DNA of 64,000 nucleotides from CAWGCA01 sp963820955 (GTDB lineage: Bacteria; Pseudomonadota; Gammaproteobacteria; Chromatiales; Chromatiaceae). The position numbers and the translations under genes were made by a program. Positions 1-8,400 of the stretch are shown here, one piece after another. How positions within the stretch are numbered: the stretch's first letter is position 1; every line of letters begins with the position of its first letter. The stretch spans positions 78,506 through 142,505 of the forward strand of contig CAWGCA010000037.1 of the NCBI GenBank assembly GCA_963820955.1, in the 5' to 3' direction. The notes under the pieces were generated by a model. It was given only the letters and a program-made list of their open reading frames with translations. It was not told the origin of the DNA and searched no databases.

Positions 1-81
1 TCCAAGAATACAATAAAGACAATGAATTCATAAGGCTATGATCAGATTGGCAGACATAAGAATTCGTTGGACCAGGACACC
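1..81. repeat. Solo terminus of the dispersed DDE insertion sequence
   Basis: This stretch matches the end of the element seen most completely at 60482-61988 and in deleted form at 22651-23412. It shares the ACAATAAAGACAATGAATTC block and ends in the outer inverted-repeat sequence GGACCAGGACACC. No transposase remains and the window begins inside it, so its full extent is unknown. Confidence 0.75.
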
Positions 82-227
82 CATCAGAAACAAGTTAAAC
101 ATGTAAGCCTGAGGGTTTTAGCGTGGCTGTTCTAAAGTTATAGTACAAGCCCTGAACCGGCCGCCTATTCTTCATGACGCGCTCCGGTACAGTTGACAGC
201 TCAACTTAGGTAGAAAGAGGTGACAAT

Positions 228-791
228 ATGAAAAAGCTAGGTTTGATTGCGCTAGCGTTCAGCGCAGCAATTGGGACAGCTTTCGCTGCCGAGCCGGCAG
301 GGGAAGTAGCTGAGGCACGCGGTCTTGTTAAGAAGTTCTTTACCGACCTGAAGGGACAGCTGCAGACGGCCATGGCGGAAGGCGGGCCGGTTAATGCGAT
401 CCAGGTCTGCAATGTGCAGGCACCGGCGATCGCCCGCAACCTGGCGTTCGACTCTGGTTGGGAGGTGGAACGCACCAGCCTCAAACTTCGTAACCCGGCC
501 AACCGCCCGGATGCCTGGGAAACCAAGGTCCTGGAGGCCTTTGAAGCCCGCAAGACGGCCGGTGAAGACGTCACGAGTATGGAGTATTCGGAAGTGGTAG
601 AGGCCTCTGGAAGCAAGACCTTTCGTTATATGAAGGCGATTCCTACCGGTGACGTATGCCTGAAATGTCACGGCAGCGAGATCGACCCGGATGTGCAGAC
701 CGAACTGGAGCGCTACTATCCGGGCGATCAAGCGACCGGCTACGCCAAGGGCGCTATTCGCGGCGCTTTCACACTAAGCAAGCCCCTCTGA
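228..791 (+). CDS. Exported haem-binding protein, Tll0287-like (DUF3365)
   Basis: A 187-residue protein with a Sec signal peptide (about residues 1-20, ending AFA). It carries one c-type haem motif, C144-L-K-C147-H148, followed by the family hallmark GYAKGAIRGAF near the C-terminus, which is typical of the DUF3365/Tll0287-like fold (a PAS-like haem sensor or electron-transfer domain). It probably acts in the periplasm as a monohaem cytochrome or haem sensor; no fused signalling domain is present. The start is supported by AGAGGTG upstream of the ATG. It stands alone, with a strong hairpin terminator about 140 bp downstream. The precise role is unknown. Confidence 0.88.
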   Translation: MKKLGLIALAFSAAIGTAFAAEPAGEVAEARGLVKKFFTDLKGQLQTAMAEGGPVNAIQVCNVQAPAIARNLAFDSGWEVERTSLKLRNPANRPDAWETKVLEAFEARKTAGEDVTSMEYSEVVEASGSKTFRYMKAIPTGDVCLKCHGSEIDPDVQTELERYYPGDQATGYAKGAIRGAFTLSKPL

Positions 792-933
792 TCTATGTGC
801 CCACACGGTTGAGATGTTAATCTGACCGAAATTACGAATCGGTGGACGGTGGTTTTTCGGCAGCCGACCATAATCATCTTTAAGTGGTAGCTGCCACTAA
901 ACAGGTGACATGGTCAAGGTTAAAACTAACCTG

Positions 934-967
934 ACCTTGCCGTTTTCTGTCTGACGGCAAGGTTTTT
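934..967 (+). terminator. Rho-independent terminator
   Basis: A perfect 10-bp stem (ACCTTGCCGT / ACGGCAAGGT) with a 10-nt loop is followed directly by TTTTT. It lies downstream of the DUF3365 gene and is oriented to end its transcript. Confidence 0.75.
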
Positions 968-969
968 AA

Positions 970-1251
970 CCTTAAGACCTGAATTGCTGTTCCGGTGGAA
1001 CCCGTTTCCTTATGTCTGGCTACGACCGAGCGGTGCCAGGCAAGAAGCGTGTCTGGTGTCACAGCGTTTCGGTTTCATCGAGCGCTCATCTGCCAAGGAC
1101 TTTAGCTTTTACAGCCAGTCGTATCCGCTGTTCGTCGGTGAACCGAAGTCGTTGTCCCTCGAGTTGATCTTCCAGAATCCGGTTTCTTCGATGAGATAGT
1201 CGATGACTGCATGTTGGTGGCGATTAAGCCAGCCGGCCAGAGCGACTAACA
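970..1251 (-). pseudogene. Transposase N-terminal remnant (integrase-core type)
   Basis: On the minus strand, interrupted by stops, one can read pieces such as HRLSHRRNRI, RLRFTDEQRIRLAVKAKVLG and TPDTLLAWHRSVVARHK. These resemble the N-terminal helix-turn-helix part of transposases that carry an rve (DDE) core. The catalytic core itself is missing, and several in-frame stops show the gene is dead. It fills most of the gap between the DUF3365 and YccA genes. Confidence 0.55.
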
Positions 1252-1305
1252 GAAGGTTGAAGGGTTGGAGCACACTGTTGATTGCTCGAACAGATTATCT
1301 ATAAT

Positions 1306-1523
1306 CAGTGCTGTCCCATTAACCTCCAACCGTCATGCCGGACTTGATCCGGCATCCAGTGAACGCATAGAAAAACCTGGATTCCGGACAAGTGCTTCGC
1401 ACTTTCCGGAATGACGAACATCAGTGTTCAAATTCATGTCTATGGCGCAACTAATCACTATGAAAGAGCTGTCGTATCAATGCGTTCCAGTTATATGTAA
1501 CGCAACTTAATGGGACAGCACTG
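1306..1523. mobile_element. 218-bp MITE, copy 1, with 9-bp target duplication
   Basis: The element begins CAGTGCTGTCCCATTAA and ends with the exact reverse complement. It is flanked by the direct repeat ATCTATAAT at 1297-1305 and 1524-1532. The second copy at 20146-20363 has the same length and is nearly identical. An internal palindrome (GCCGGACTTGATCCGGC) and the CGGA...TCCG arms could fold. No coding capacity is visible. The 9-bp duplication and end sequence suggest mobilisation by an IS4-like transposase not present in the window; that assignment is inference. Confidence 0.9.
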
Positions 1524-1821
1524 ATCTATAATATTTTTTGATAACAATATCATACGGTTCGTTCGAATATTTTCACCACACAACCTGGCGCTTGAGTTAA
1601 TCCAGGGTATCCTGATCCAGCTGACTGGTCAGTTCACGTATCAGACCATGAAAGCTGGCGCATGAAGCTTCCATGATTCAATTATCGTTGACCTCTCCCG
1701 ATTCTCTATTACTTCGATAATTTCGAATAATAGAACGAATATATTCGACTTTTCATAATTATAGAGCCTGTCTAGCATTACCAGGTCAGTAGTAACAACA
1801 GCCTTAATGAGGTAACGAATC

Positions 1822-2493
1822 ATGAACGAAACTATCACCTTAACTTCGAGCCGGGGACAAACATCCGCGGTAACCACCAACAAGGTGCTTCGCAACACCT
1901 ATCTGCTGCTGTCCATGACTCTGTTGTTCAGCGCCCTGACCGCCGGAGTCTCAATGGCGCTCAACCTGCCCCATCCCGGGCTTGTGCTGACGCTGGTCGG
2001 TTATTTCGGCCTGTTGTTCTTGACCGCTAAGTTTCGCGACAGGGCTCTTGGGCTGACCTTCGTGTTCGCGCTGACCGGCTTTATGGGCTACACACTCGGG
2101 CCGATTCTCAACGCCTATCTGGCCATGCCCAACGGTGGCCAGACCGTGATGACGGCGATGGGCGCGAGCGGCATCATCTTTCTTGGCCTGTCTGCTTATG
2201 CGCTAACCAGTCGGAAGGACTTCAGCTTCATGGCAGGCTTTCTGATGGCGGGCATCCTGGTGGGTTTTCTGGCCGGCCTGGGTGCGGTATTCTTCGAGAT
2301 GCCCGGCCTCTCGTTGGCGGTATCCGCTATGTTCGTCCTATTGATGTCCGGGTTGATCCTGTACGAAACCAGCCAGATCATCCATGGCGGCGAGACCAAT
2401 TACATCATGGCCACGGTCACATTGTACGTCTCTATATTCAACCTGCTCACCAGCCTGTTGCACCTGCTGGGATCTATGGGGGGTAACGAGTAA
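1822..2493 (+). CDS. Bax inhibitor-1/YccA family membrane protein
   Basis: A 223-residue protein of seven hydrophobic segments matching the Bax1-I/YccA family. Characteristic features are the N-terminal NKVLRNTYLLLSMTLLFSA segment and the C-terminal YETSQIIHGGETNYIMAT loop followed by LYVSIFNLL. E. coli YccA interacts with the membrane protease FtsH, and other members behave as pH-dependent ion (calcium) leak channels. GAGGT sits about nine bases before the ATG. The gene is monocistronic in appearance, with 180 bp to the next gene. Confidence 0.93.
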   Translation: MNETITLTSSRGQTSAVTTNKVLRNTYLLLSMTLLFSALTAGVSMALNLPHPGLVLTLVGYFGLLFLTAKFRDRALGLTFVFALTGFMGYTLGPILNAYLAMPNGGQTVMTAMGASGIIFLGLSAYALTSRKDFSFMAGFLMAGILVGFLAGLGAVFFEMPGLSLAVSAMFVLLMSGLILYETSQIIHGGETNYIMATVTLYVSIFNLLTSLLHLLGSMGGNE

Positions 2494-2672
2494 GCGACGA
2501 TTATCCAATCCGGAGCAAGGCATGTTGCGCATCTGGCTTCCCTCGATGAACTCCATCAGCAGATCACTCTGCTTGGCGGCCTCGGCTTCTGCTGTGCTAT
2601 CGACACGAATCATCGAAACAGAAGCCAGTCCGCCTGGTGCAAGTTTGAATCGCGTAATACAGGAGAAGCCTG

Positions 2673-3317
2673 ATGTTCGCCATTTACGACATCCAAGGCC
2701 GTCGCTTTCGTGACACCTTGGAGAATCTGCGCAAGGTGCGGGAAATCCAGACCAGTCAAAACATACAGTCACGATCGAATCTTTCTGCAGATCAGACGCT
2801 GCCTGTTCCAGCCTTCGGCAGCGGTAAAACCCGAGGTACAGCAGTCTCCAGTAAAGCGCTGCAAGCCTACCGGGAGATGCGTGAACTCGACCGGCGGGAG
2901 CCGATCTACCACGCCTACCAGTTGATGAGCTGCCCGGTCAGCACCTTGCCCATGGAGATGGACATACTTGCAGCCCGGCGCTGTTTCCAGCAACTGGGAT
3001 TCGAGCAGATGCCGGTCCTGAGCGCTCAACAACGTATTGTTGGCATGCTGTCGGTGCAGGATTTGCTGCATTTCATCATCATCGAGGGCAACCTGGTGAG
3101 GTATCTGGGTGGCAAACGTGTGGCGGATGCCATGTCAAAAGAAGTGATTACCGCTGATCCGGTAGCGGATATTCGCCGGGTTGCTCAGGTCATGCAGCAG
3201 TACCATCTGCACGGTGTGCCGATTGTCGATGAGCAGGACGCATTGGTAGGCATAGTGTCACGCAGCAATATCCTGCGGGCGGTGATCAATGATCCACCAT
3301 TGAATATCTGGTCTTGA
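2673..3317 (+). CDS. Tandem CBS-domain protein
   Basis: A 214-residue soluble protein. Residues 1-85 have no recognised domain. Residues 87-137 form a first CBS motif ending in IVGMLSVQDLLHF, and residues 152-205 a second ending in LVGIVSRSNILRAV. CBS pairs usually bind adenine nucleotides and regulate a partner protein; no effector domain is fused here, so the partner is unknown. AGGAGA precedes the ATG. Flanking genes are on the same strand but separated by over 100 bp. Confidence 0.87.
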   Translation: MFAIYDIQGRRFRDTLENLRKVREIQTSQNIQSRSNLSADQTLPVPAFGSGKTRGTAVSSKALQAYREMRELDRREPIYHAYQLMSCPVSTLPMEMDILAARRCFQQLGFEQMPVLSAQQRIVGMLSVQDLLHFIIIEGNLVRYLGGKRVADAMSKEVITADPVADIRRVAQVMQQYHLHGVPIVDEQDALVGIVSRSNILRAVINDPPLNIWS

Positions 3318-3427
3318 TGATTCAGTAGCCGGATTGACAAAGCTTATACAACGCATCTGAGGCTGGCCCGACCCAAGAGCAAATTTATCGAGATTTAGAT
3401 TGAGATAATATACAGAGGCGACAATCC

Positions 3428-3958
3428 ATGAAAAAGCGCGCATCATTCTCATTCAATCTGCTTATTACTTTCATGTTTCTATTTCTGTCGGCACCGCAAG
3501 CCTTTTCCATGTCAGATGCAGGTGTAAAACATTGGATCGAAGCCAAAGCCGCCGGATCGCCTGTGCTGATGATCACCGACCGGGTTAGAGTTGATGTGGA
3601 CGATGGATTTGTCGTACTTTCCGGCCAGGTCCGCCTCCTTGCACAACGTATGGAATACGATCAAATCGCCTGGCAAACGATTGGGGTGAGAGAGGTGGAC
3701 AACGAAATCCGTGTAGTACCCGAATCGGCTGTTTCGGATGCGGAGGTCGAGCGCCAGGTACACTACGTCGTCTTCGACACCTACCGCCGGTATTGGCACC
3801 ATGAATTGGATGCCCATATTGGGGTTGAAAAAGGCCAGGTGCGCATCAGGGCCGAGCTACGACGTCCCCGGGATCTGGTCATGCTCAAACACCGGCTGGC
3901 CAAGATCGAAGGGATAACCGAGTTGGAGATTGATGCTGTAAAGCCCTTGACTCGATGA
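3428..3958 (+). CDS. Exported BON-domain protein
   Basis: A 176-residue protein with a signal peptide (residues 1 to about 27, hydrophobic core LLITFMFLFLSAP). It has two BON-like repeats: about residues 33-100 (VDDGFVVLSGQVRL, then GVREVDNEIRV) and about 108-173 (VEKGQVRIRAELRRPRD, then IEGITELEIDAV). BON domains in exported proteins such as OsmY are linked to envelope stress and phospholipid binding. The role here is inferred only from that fold. Confidence 0.83.
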   Translation: MKKRASFSFNLLITFMFLFLSAPQAFSMSDAGVKHWIEAKAAGSPVLMITDRVRVDVDDGFVVLSGQVRLLAQRMEYDQIAWQTIGVREVDNEIRVVPESAVSDAEVERQVHYVVFDTYRRYWHHELDAHIGVEKGQVRIRAELRRPRDLVMLKHRLAKIEGITELEIDAVKPLTR

Positions 3959-4197
3959 TCATTAGCGCTCAATCATTGGGGTCGGAAGCACCTCCCGATC
4001 GTTGATTTGAAACGCCCGGGTTAGCCAAAGGGTCTAAGTAAAAGTCGACATCGGCCGTACCTGTCAGCGGCGATTGCTTTCTCTGTACTCCGATGTCCGT
4101 CAGATGGGCACCGTGTAGCATATGCGTAGTACAGACTAAGATGCCATTGGAGAGCGCGTCGAGATTGAAATAGTAGTACTTCGAGCCTGGCTGATTG

Positions 4198-4776
4198 TCA
4201 GTGAGTATCCTTGTATAGTGACAAATTTGCGATGCACAGGTCGGCCGTGAATTCTTGACCAATGGCGACAATACCAATGCGCTTCAAATGTTTGAGATCC
4301 AGCTTTTTTCCAATGCGATAAGGCGTAAATGATGTAAAGGGCACTTTTACTGACTGCCAGTGGGCTGGTGCATGAAATGATGCACGGTAGGATTGCCAGG
4401 GCAGCCAGACATCTTTCGTGCGCAGGTGCAGGTTGTACTCCTTGTCATTCCCGAATACCTTGAGAAGCAACCCTTGGTAGCCTGAGACATCGGTTGCCTC
4501 TGTGCCTTGTACATCCAGGGCGGCTTGGATGAAGCCGCCGCTGTTGTCCAATCTGACATTGCCGCTCAGCCTCATACAGGGCTTGCCTTCGATGCTGTCT
4601 TCAGCAAGGTTTCCACTGGAGGCCCCGCCCATTACGCGATCAGTGATTAAGCGCCATTCACCGCCAAGTGTTGACTCTAAACTACCGCTGCTACGGTTAT
4701 CGATTATCATGCTTTCGTCAGCCATTAGGTATGTATAACCTAAACAGGAGAATAACAATATGGTCAGTAATCTCAT
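4198..4776 (-). CDS. CIA30-family protein
   Basis: A 192-residue protein with a probable signal peptide (LLTILLFSCLGYTYLMA). The rest matches the CIA30 family (complex I intermediate-associated protein 30), with WRLITDRVMGGASSG, the GGFIQAALD strand and the C-terminal LKRIGIVAIGQ segment. CIA30 domains adopt a galactose-binding-like beta sandwich; bacterial exported members have no proven role in complex I assembly. It begins ten bases after the stop of a 49-residue membrane protein on the same strand, suggesting a two-gene operon. Confidence 0.83.
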   Translation of the reverse strand: MRLLTILLFSCLGYTYLMADESMIIDNRSSGSLESTLGGEWRLITDRVMGGASSGNLAEDSIEGKPCMRLSGNVRLDNSGGFIQAALDVQGTEATDVSGYQGLLLKVFGNDKEYNLHLRTKDVWLPWQSYRASFHAPAHWQSVKVPFTSFTPYRIGKKLDLKHLKRIGIVAIGQEFTADLCIANLSLYKDTH

Positions 4777-4786
4777 GATGCGTTAC

Positions 4787-4936
4787 CTAGATTCTGGAAA
4801 GCAACAGGGCAGCGATGCAGACAATCAGAATCACTAAGCCGAAAGGGTAAGGAATAACGCCTTTGAGGAACGCCAATAAGGATATACACAGGAGTCCTGA
4901 AAGCACTAAAAATATCGGATCTTTGAACGCATTCAT
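4787..4936 (-). CDS. 49-residue membrane protein
   Basis: A short open frame starts with MNAFKDPIFLVLSG and ends LLLSRI. It encodes two hydrophobic segments separated by the turn KGVIPYPFG, so it is probably a small inner-membrane hairpin protein. It lies immediately upstream of the CIA30 gene on the same strand with a ten-base gap. No strong Shine-Dalgarno is seen. No family is recognised; the membrane assignment rests on composition alone. Confidence 0.6.
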   Translation of the reverse strand: MNAFKDPIFLVLSGLLCISLLAFLKGVIPYPFGLVILIVCIAALLLSRI

Positions 4937-4994
4937 CGCTAAGTTCTGTGTTCATTCGCTATTCCCGTAAACCTTGGGGGCATCAAATACCAGA

Positions 4995-6260
4995 TTAATC
5001 TTCAGGTTTATAACCCAATACGGCATACACCGGATCAGATATCGAGGTCTCACCTGCATGCGGATCATCTTCAGGTCTTGGCCAGCCACGTGAAGAAAAG
5101 GTCCGCAGACCATCAAATCCGGTTTGTTCCAACCATTGGGTGATCATGCCCACCCGCTCGAATTCATGCAGTTCGCTCCAAATGCGAATGGCTTTGCTCG
5201 GGAACCAACGATTGCTGAAGGTGACAACAAATACGCCTCCAGGACGCAGGACTCGCAGGGTCTCGGCGAGAACCTGCGCAGGTCGGGTGAGATATTCGAT
5301 GGATGCAGTGCAGACCACGGCATTCAGGCAGTTGTTTTCGAACGGCAGAACGGGTGCTTCGTTCAGGTCCTGCACGATGCGATTCTGCGCCTCACGATTG
5401 GCTGCCAGTTCCTCTGCATTCATGCCGAGTAGATGCAGTTTCGCTGGGGTAACGCCATGCAGATGGGAGTCGAAACTAGCCATCAGATCGAGCACCTCAG
5501 CCTGAGCTGGAATCAGTCGACGATAAAGATCGCTCACCGTCTCAAGCGCTCTCGAATCCAAATGCTGAACCAGACGGGGTTTCGCGTAAAATGATTGATC
5601 GCGCCTTTCGTCCATGCGCTTCATACCGGCTGTGTCGTCGCCATAATCGGTATCCGCTCCATTAGCCAGAGGCGCGGCCAGACCAGGATAGCGCAATAGA
5701 TCGTCGAGCGGGCTGGTGCAGCGTCCACCGCGACGGTCATATCCGGGAAGCACCTGATCCAAATGAAACTGCACCCGTAATGGGAATCGCGCCAATGGAT
5801 GGTTGAGATCGAGTTCCATCCAGTCCTGTGTCAAGCCGGTGATTCGCGAGGGATCCACCGCTTCTTTGTAGATGCCCTGCACACCCTGAAAAAAACCCTG
5901 CGGATAAAAACGTCCAGTACGTGGCACTAACTCCAGTCCACGGCGATGATGGCGGTCAAAGCGTGAGGGTTTTGTGACGATCTCACCGCCAGGTTCCCAG
6001 GGTTTTGTAAACTCACCTGGGTCAAGCTTTGCCTCGACAGATTCTCCAGCCCGCATGCCGGCAATGTTCTCGCCTATATCCGCTGGCAGGATGTCGGCTT
6101 CTCGCCAGACGCTGAATTTTTCGACGTACATCTGTTCTTCGTGAGCGGCGCGATCATCGGACCAATTGACTGTAAAAGTGGCCGAGGCAAGGCCGTGTTC
6201 ATCAAGAACTGATTCTTCGTCTGATCTTGAGTGTGCCAATGTGTTCATTTTGCTCTCCAT
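4995..6260 (-). CDS. FKBP/SlyD-like domain fused to a SAM methyltransferase
   Basis: A 421-residue two-part protein. Residues about 26-150 resemble an FKBP-type peptidyl-prolyl isomerase of SlyD type, most clearly in WMELDLNHPLARFPL, the family's usual DLNHPLAG signature. Residues about 230-421 form a class I methyltransferase: a degenerate motif I (VLDLMASFDSHL), APVLPFENN, the AVVCTASIEYLTRP acidic region, and LRPGGVFVVTFSNRWFP. The substrate is unknown. Its ATG overlaps the stop of the upstream TudS-like gene (TAATG), so the two are probably translationally coupled. A second ATG five codons in is an alternative start. Confidence 0.82.
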   Translation of the reverse strand: MESKMNTLAHSRSDEESVLDEHGLASATFTVNWSDDRAAHEEQMYVEKFSVWREADILPADIGENIAGMRAGESVEAKLDPGEFTKPWEPGGEIVTKPSRFDRHHRRGLELVPRTGRFYPQGFFQGVQGIYKEAVDPSRITGLTQDWMELDLNHPLARFPLRVQFHLDQVLPGYDRRGGRCTSPLDDLLRYPGLAAPLANGADTDYGDDTAGMKRMDERRDQSFYAKPRLVQHLDSRALETVSDLYRRLIPAQAEVLDLMASFDSHLHGVTPAKLHLLGMNAEELAANREAQNRIVQDLNEAPVLPFENNCLNAVVCTASIEYLTRPAQVLAETLRVLRPGGVFVVTFSNRWFPSKAIRIWSELHEFERVGMITQWLEQTGFDGLRTFSSRGWPRPEDDPHAGETSISDPVYAVLGYKPED

Positions 6261-6595
6261 TATTTCTCTTCTTTATACATCAAGCCGCTGATCCGTCCCT
6301 GCAGTTCCTGGGCGCGCTTTAACGCGACCTCCGCCATCTGGTCAGTGAAATGAATGTCGCCATCATCCGAGCGAGTCAGGCGCAGTTCGCCACCTATTCG
6401 CCGCAAGTGAATGGTCGGACGTGGAACGCCCGCACCTGCCTCCACCTCCCGGCATACAGGGATGAAATCCAGGGTTTGGCTCCGGTGATCGGTAATGAAG
6501 CGATCATGTTTACGGCTGCCTTGATAGCGTACGGGCTTTCCAAGCAGACGGACGCCTACAGCAATCGTCGGGGTGTTGGATTTCGAGTCAGACAT
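6260..6595 (-). CDS. Truncated DUF523 (TudS-like) protein lacking a conserved cysteine
   Basis: A 111-residue protein matching the N-terminal part of DUF523, the family of the 2-thiouracil desulfidase TudS. It shows VRLLGKPVRYQGSRKHDRF and DFIPVCREVEAGAGVPRP. In active members three cysteines bind the Fe-S cluster. Here the first (in the usual SACLLG) is replaced by Arg in GVRLLG, the second is kept in PVCREVE, and the third is not present. It is therefore probably inactive or repurposed. The start is set by CAGGAG nine bases before the ATG. It is coupled to the downstream methyltransferase fusion. DUF523 genes often sit near photolyase genes, as here. Confidence 0.72.
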   Translation of the reverse strand: MSDSKSNTPTIAVGVRLLGKPVRYQGSRKHDRFITDHRSQTLDFIPVCREVEAGAGVPRPTIHLRRIGGELRLTRSDDGDIHFTDQMAEVALKRAQELQGRISGLMYKEEK

Positions 6596-6637
6596 GGCAT
6601 CCAGCTCCTGTGTGTGCACTGTCCAGTCCCGAATAAA

Positions 6638-6679
6638 ATTATACAAAATACTTGCACATGTCAAAATTAATTGTACAAT
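6638..6679 (-). promoter_or_regulatory. Consensus promoter with adjacent palindrome, candidate CarH-type target
   Basis: Reading the minus strand, TTGACA (6664-6659) and TATAAT (6643-6638) are separated by 15 bases and point toward the TudS-like/methyltransferase operon. Just upstream is the perfect palindrome ATTGTACAAT (6670-6679). The region lies between divergent genes and beside a CarH-like regulator gene, so light- and B12-controlled repression is a reasonable inference, not shown. Confidence 0.6.
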
Positions 6680-6739
6680 TATGTAAGTTCCAGGTTAATT
6701 CAGCCAGGATAATTAAATTTAATATCATAGGAAAGACCC

Positions 6740-6970
6740 ATGCGAACTACCACACTAGACCCTATGTCGCTGAATGACGTGACCGATTTGGAAAACTCGC
6801 CCTACATCATCGAAGGCGAGGGAGATGCTGCGATGAAAATCTATTTTGAATCGGATAAAAATCGTGATGACTACTTAAACATGGAGTTGCATGGCGGTGG
6901 CGATCTTTCAGGTCTCAAGAAGATTTTCGATGACATGGCGGACAACCCCGATACAGGCTCGATCAACTAA
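6740..6970 (+). CDS. Small acidic protein of unknown function
   Basis: A 76-residue, strongly acidic protein (YIIEGEGDAAMKIYFESDKN, then GLKKIFDDMADNP). AGGA lies upstream of the ATG. It sits between the divergent promoter region and the CarH-like regulator, 40 bp before the latter, and may belong to the same light/B12 regulon. No family is recognised and no membrane segment or catalytic motif is visible. Confidence 0.65.
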   Translation: MRTTTLDPMSLNDVTDLENSPYIIEGEGDAAMKIYFESDKNRDDYLNMELHGGGDLSGLKKIFDDMADNPDTGSIN

Positions 6971-7010
6971 TTACTTCCCTGAACTGGAGATAGTTTGAGA
7001 CTGATTAGCA

Positions 7011-7997
7011 ATGATGATGTCCTCTGAACCATCCCTTTCCCCTGCCGACAGGCTATCGGAGCGTTTCCCCATCCGCGTACTATCCGAGCGGACGGGTGTT
7101 GGCGCCTCGACGCTTCGCGCCTGGGAGCGTCGTTATGGCCTCCTGATGCCTGCGCGGACGCCTAAGGGACATCGGCTATACGATGAAAATGACGTTCTGC
7201 TGATTGAACGAATCCTGGCGCTTTTGGATGAAGGCCATTCCCTCTCAGCAATAGCCACGCAGGTCAAACAGGGGGTCGAGTTCGCGGAGGGCAATACTGA
7301 TATACAGGAGCAGTCTGGGATCTGGCCCGATTACCTGAGCAGCACGCTTGAGGCGGTTCATGACTTCAGTACTGAACGCATCGAAGCGATATTTAACGAA
7401 GCTTCGTCACTCTATCCAATCGACATGGTGACTGAAAGGCTGATTGAGCCCGCATTGGTCAATTTGGGAACAGCCTGGGATAGGCGTGACGCAGGCGTCG
7501 CTGAAGAACATTTCTATTCAAGCTGGGTGCGCAATCGCCTGGGTGCCCGTTTTCATCATGCCTCAGGCCAGGCCAATGGCGCTCGCATCGTTTGCGCCTG
7601 TGCCCCTGGGGTTTATCACGAGATCGGACTGATGCTTTTTTCCATCTCGGCGCTGACACTCGGGTATCGGGTGCTCTACTTCGGCACTGACCTGCCTTTG
7701 GATCAGATACCTGCGGTAGTCAGCCGATCCGGAGCGCGGGGCGTGGTACTTGCATCCCGGGCGGATCTCGATGCGCAATTGGAGAAGCAACTTGCAGCAT
7801 TGGTCTCTTCAGTTGATGTTCCGGTATTCCTAGGTGGACATGCCAGTGATCAGCCGATGCCCAGGTTTGAAACTGCTGGCGGGACGCGACTGGGATCACG
7901 GATTTCGATTGCTCTGCGTGTGCTGGGATCACATCTGCCCGTTTATGCCGGTGTAACTGCCCCAGGGCGGGGCGCACGGTTGAGCCCCGGGAAATGA
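7011..7997 (+). CDS. CarH/LitR-type MerR regulator with B12-binding photoreceptor domain
   Basis: A 328-residue regulator. Residues about 19-88 form a MerR helix-turn-helix (IRVLSERTGVGASTLRAWER, then RRYGLL and GHRLYDE). Residues about 105-190 form the four-helix cap with the CarH signature W156-x9-E166-H167, which in characterised CarH senses light through adenosylcobalamin. Residues about 190-315 are the Rossmann B12-binding domain with His203 in YHEIG as the likely lower axial ligand; the preceding acidic residue of E/D-x-H-x-x-G is Val. Such regulators repress in the dark and release DNA on blue/green light. The stop overlaps the ATG of a photolyase remnant (ATGA). Confidence 0.88.
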   Translation: MMMSSEPSLSPADRLSERFPIRVLSERTGVGASTLRAWERRYGLLMPARTPKGHRLYDENDVLLIERILALLDEGHSLSAIATQVKQGVEFAEGNTDIQEQSGIWPDYLSSTLEAVHDFSTERIEAIFNEASSLYPIDMVTERLIEPALVNLGTAWDRRDAGVAEEHFYSSWVRNRLGARFHHASGQANGARIVCACAPGVYHEIGLMLFSISALTLGYRVLYFGTDLPLDQIPAVVSRSGARGVVLASRADLDAQLEKQLAALVSSVDVPVFLGGHASDQPMPRFETAGGTRLGSRISIALRVLGSHLPVYAGVTAPGRGARLSPGK

Positions 7998-8400
7998 AGA
8001 CGCTGATCTGGTTTAGGTGTGATCTAAGGCTGACTGACAACCCTGCCCTGAGTGCGGCGTTGGCTGGCGGGCAGCCAGTTGAAGCGATCTACGTGTACGC
8101 TAAGGATACGCATGGTGTTTGACCGATGGAGGGCATCTCGTTGCTACCTGCACCAGAGCCTGCTGGATCTGCAAAAAGGTCTGGCAACTATCAATGTGCG
8201 GATCAGGTTTCTGTCGGGTTCCGAAAACCAGCAATTGCCCGCTGTTGCCCACGAAACAGGCACTTCTCGGATCGTCTGGAACCGGGTGGTAGAACCCAGC
8301 CAGGAGAACATGGACGAGCAGATTAGATCGGTCCGGAGCGCAGCAGGCCTATCCGTCGAGATCTATGCTGATGGCTGCCTGCTGTTGGCAATGGGTGGCC
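7994..8400 (+). pseudogene. Decayed DNA photolyase, N-terminal domain only
   Basis: The frame opens MKTLIWFRCDLRLTDNPALS and continues to EAIYVYAKD, the N-terminal antenna-domain start of class I photolyases. A stop follows; the sequence resumes in another frame with YLHQSLLDLQKGL, RIRFLSG and IVWNRVVEPSQ, which also match photolyase. The FAD-binding domain is absent, so the gene is dead. It overlaps the CarH-like gene by four bases, showing it once formed an operon with that light regulator. Confidence 0.82.
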
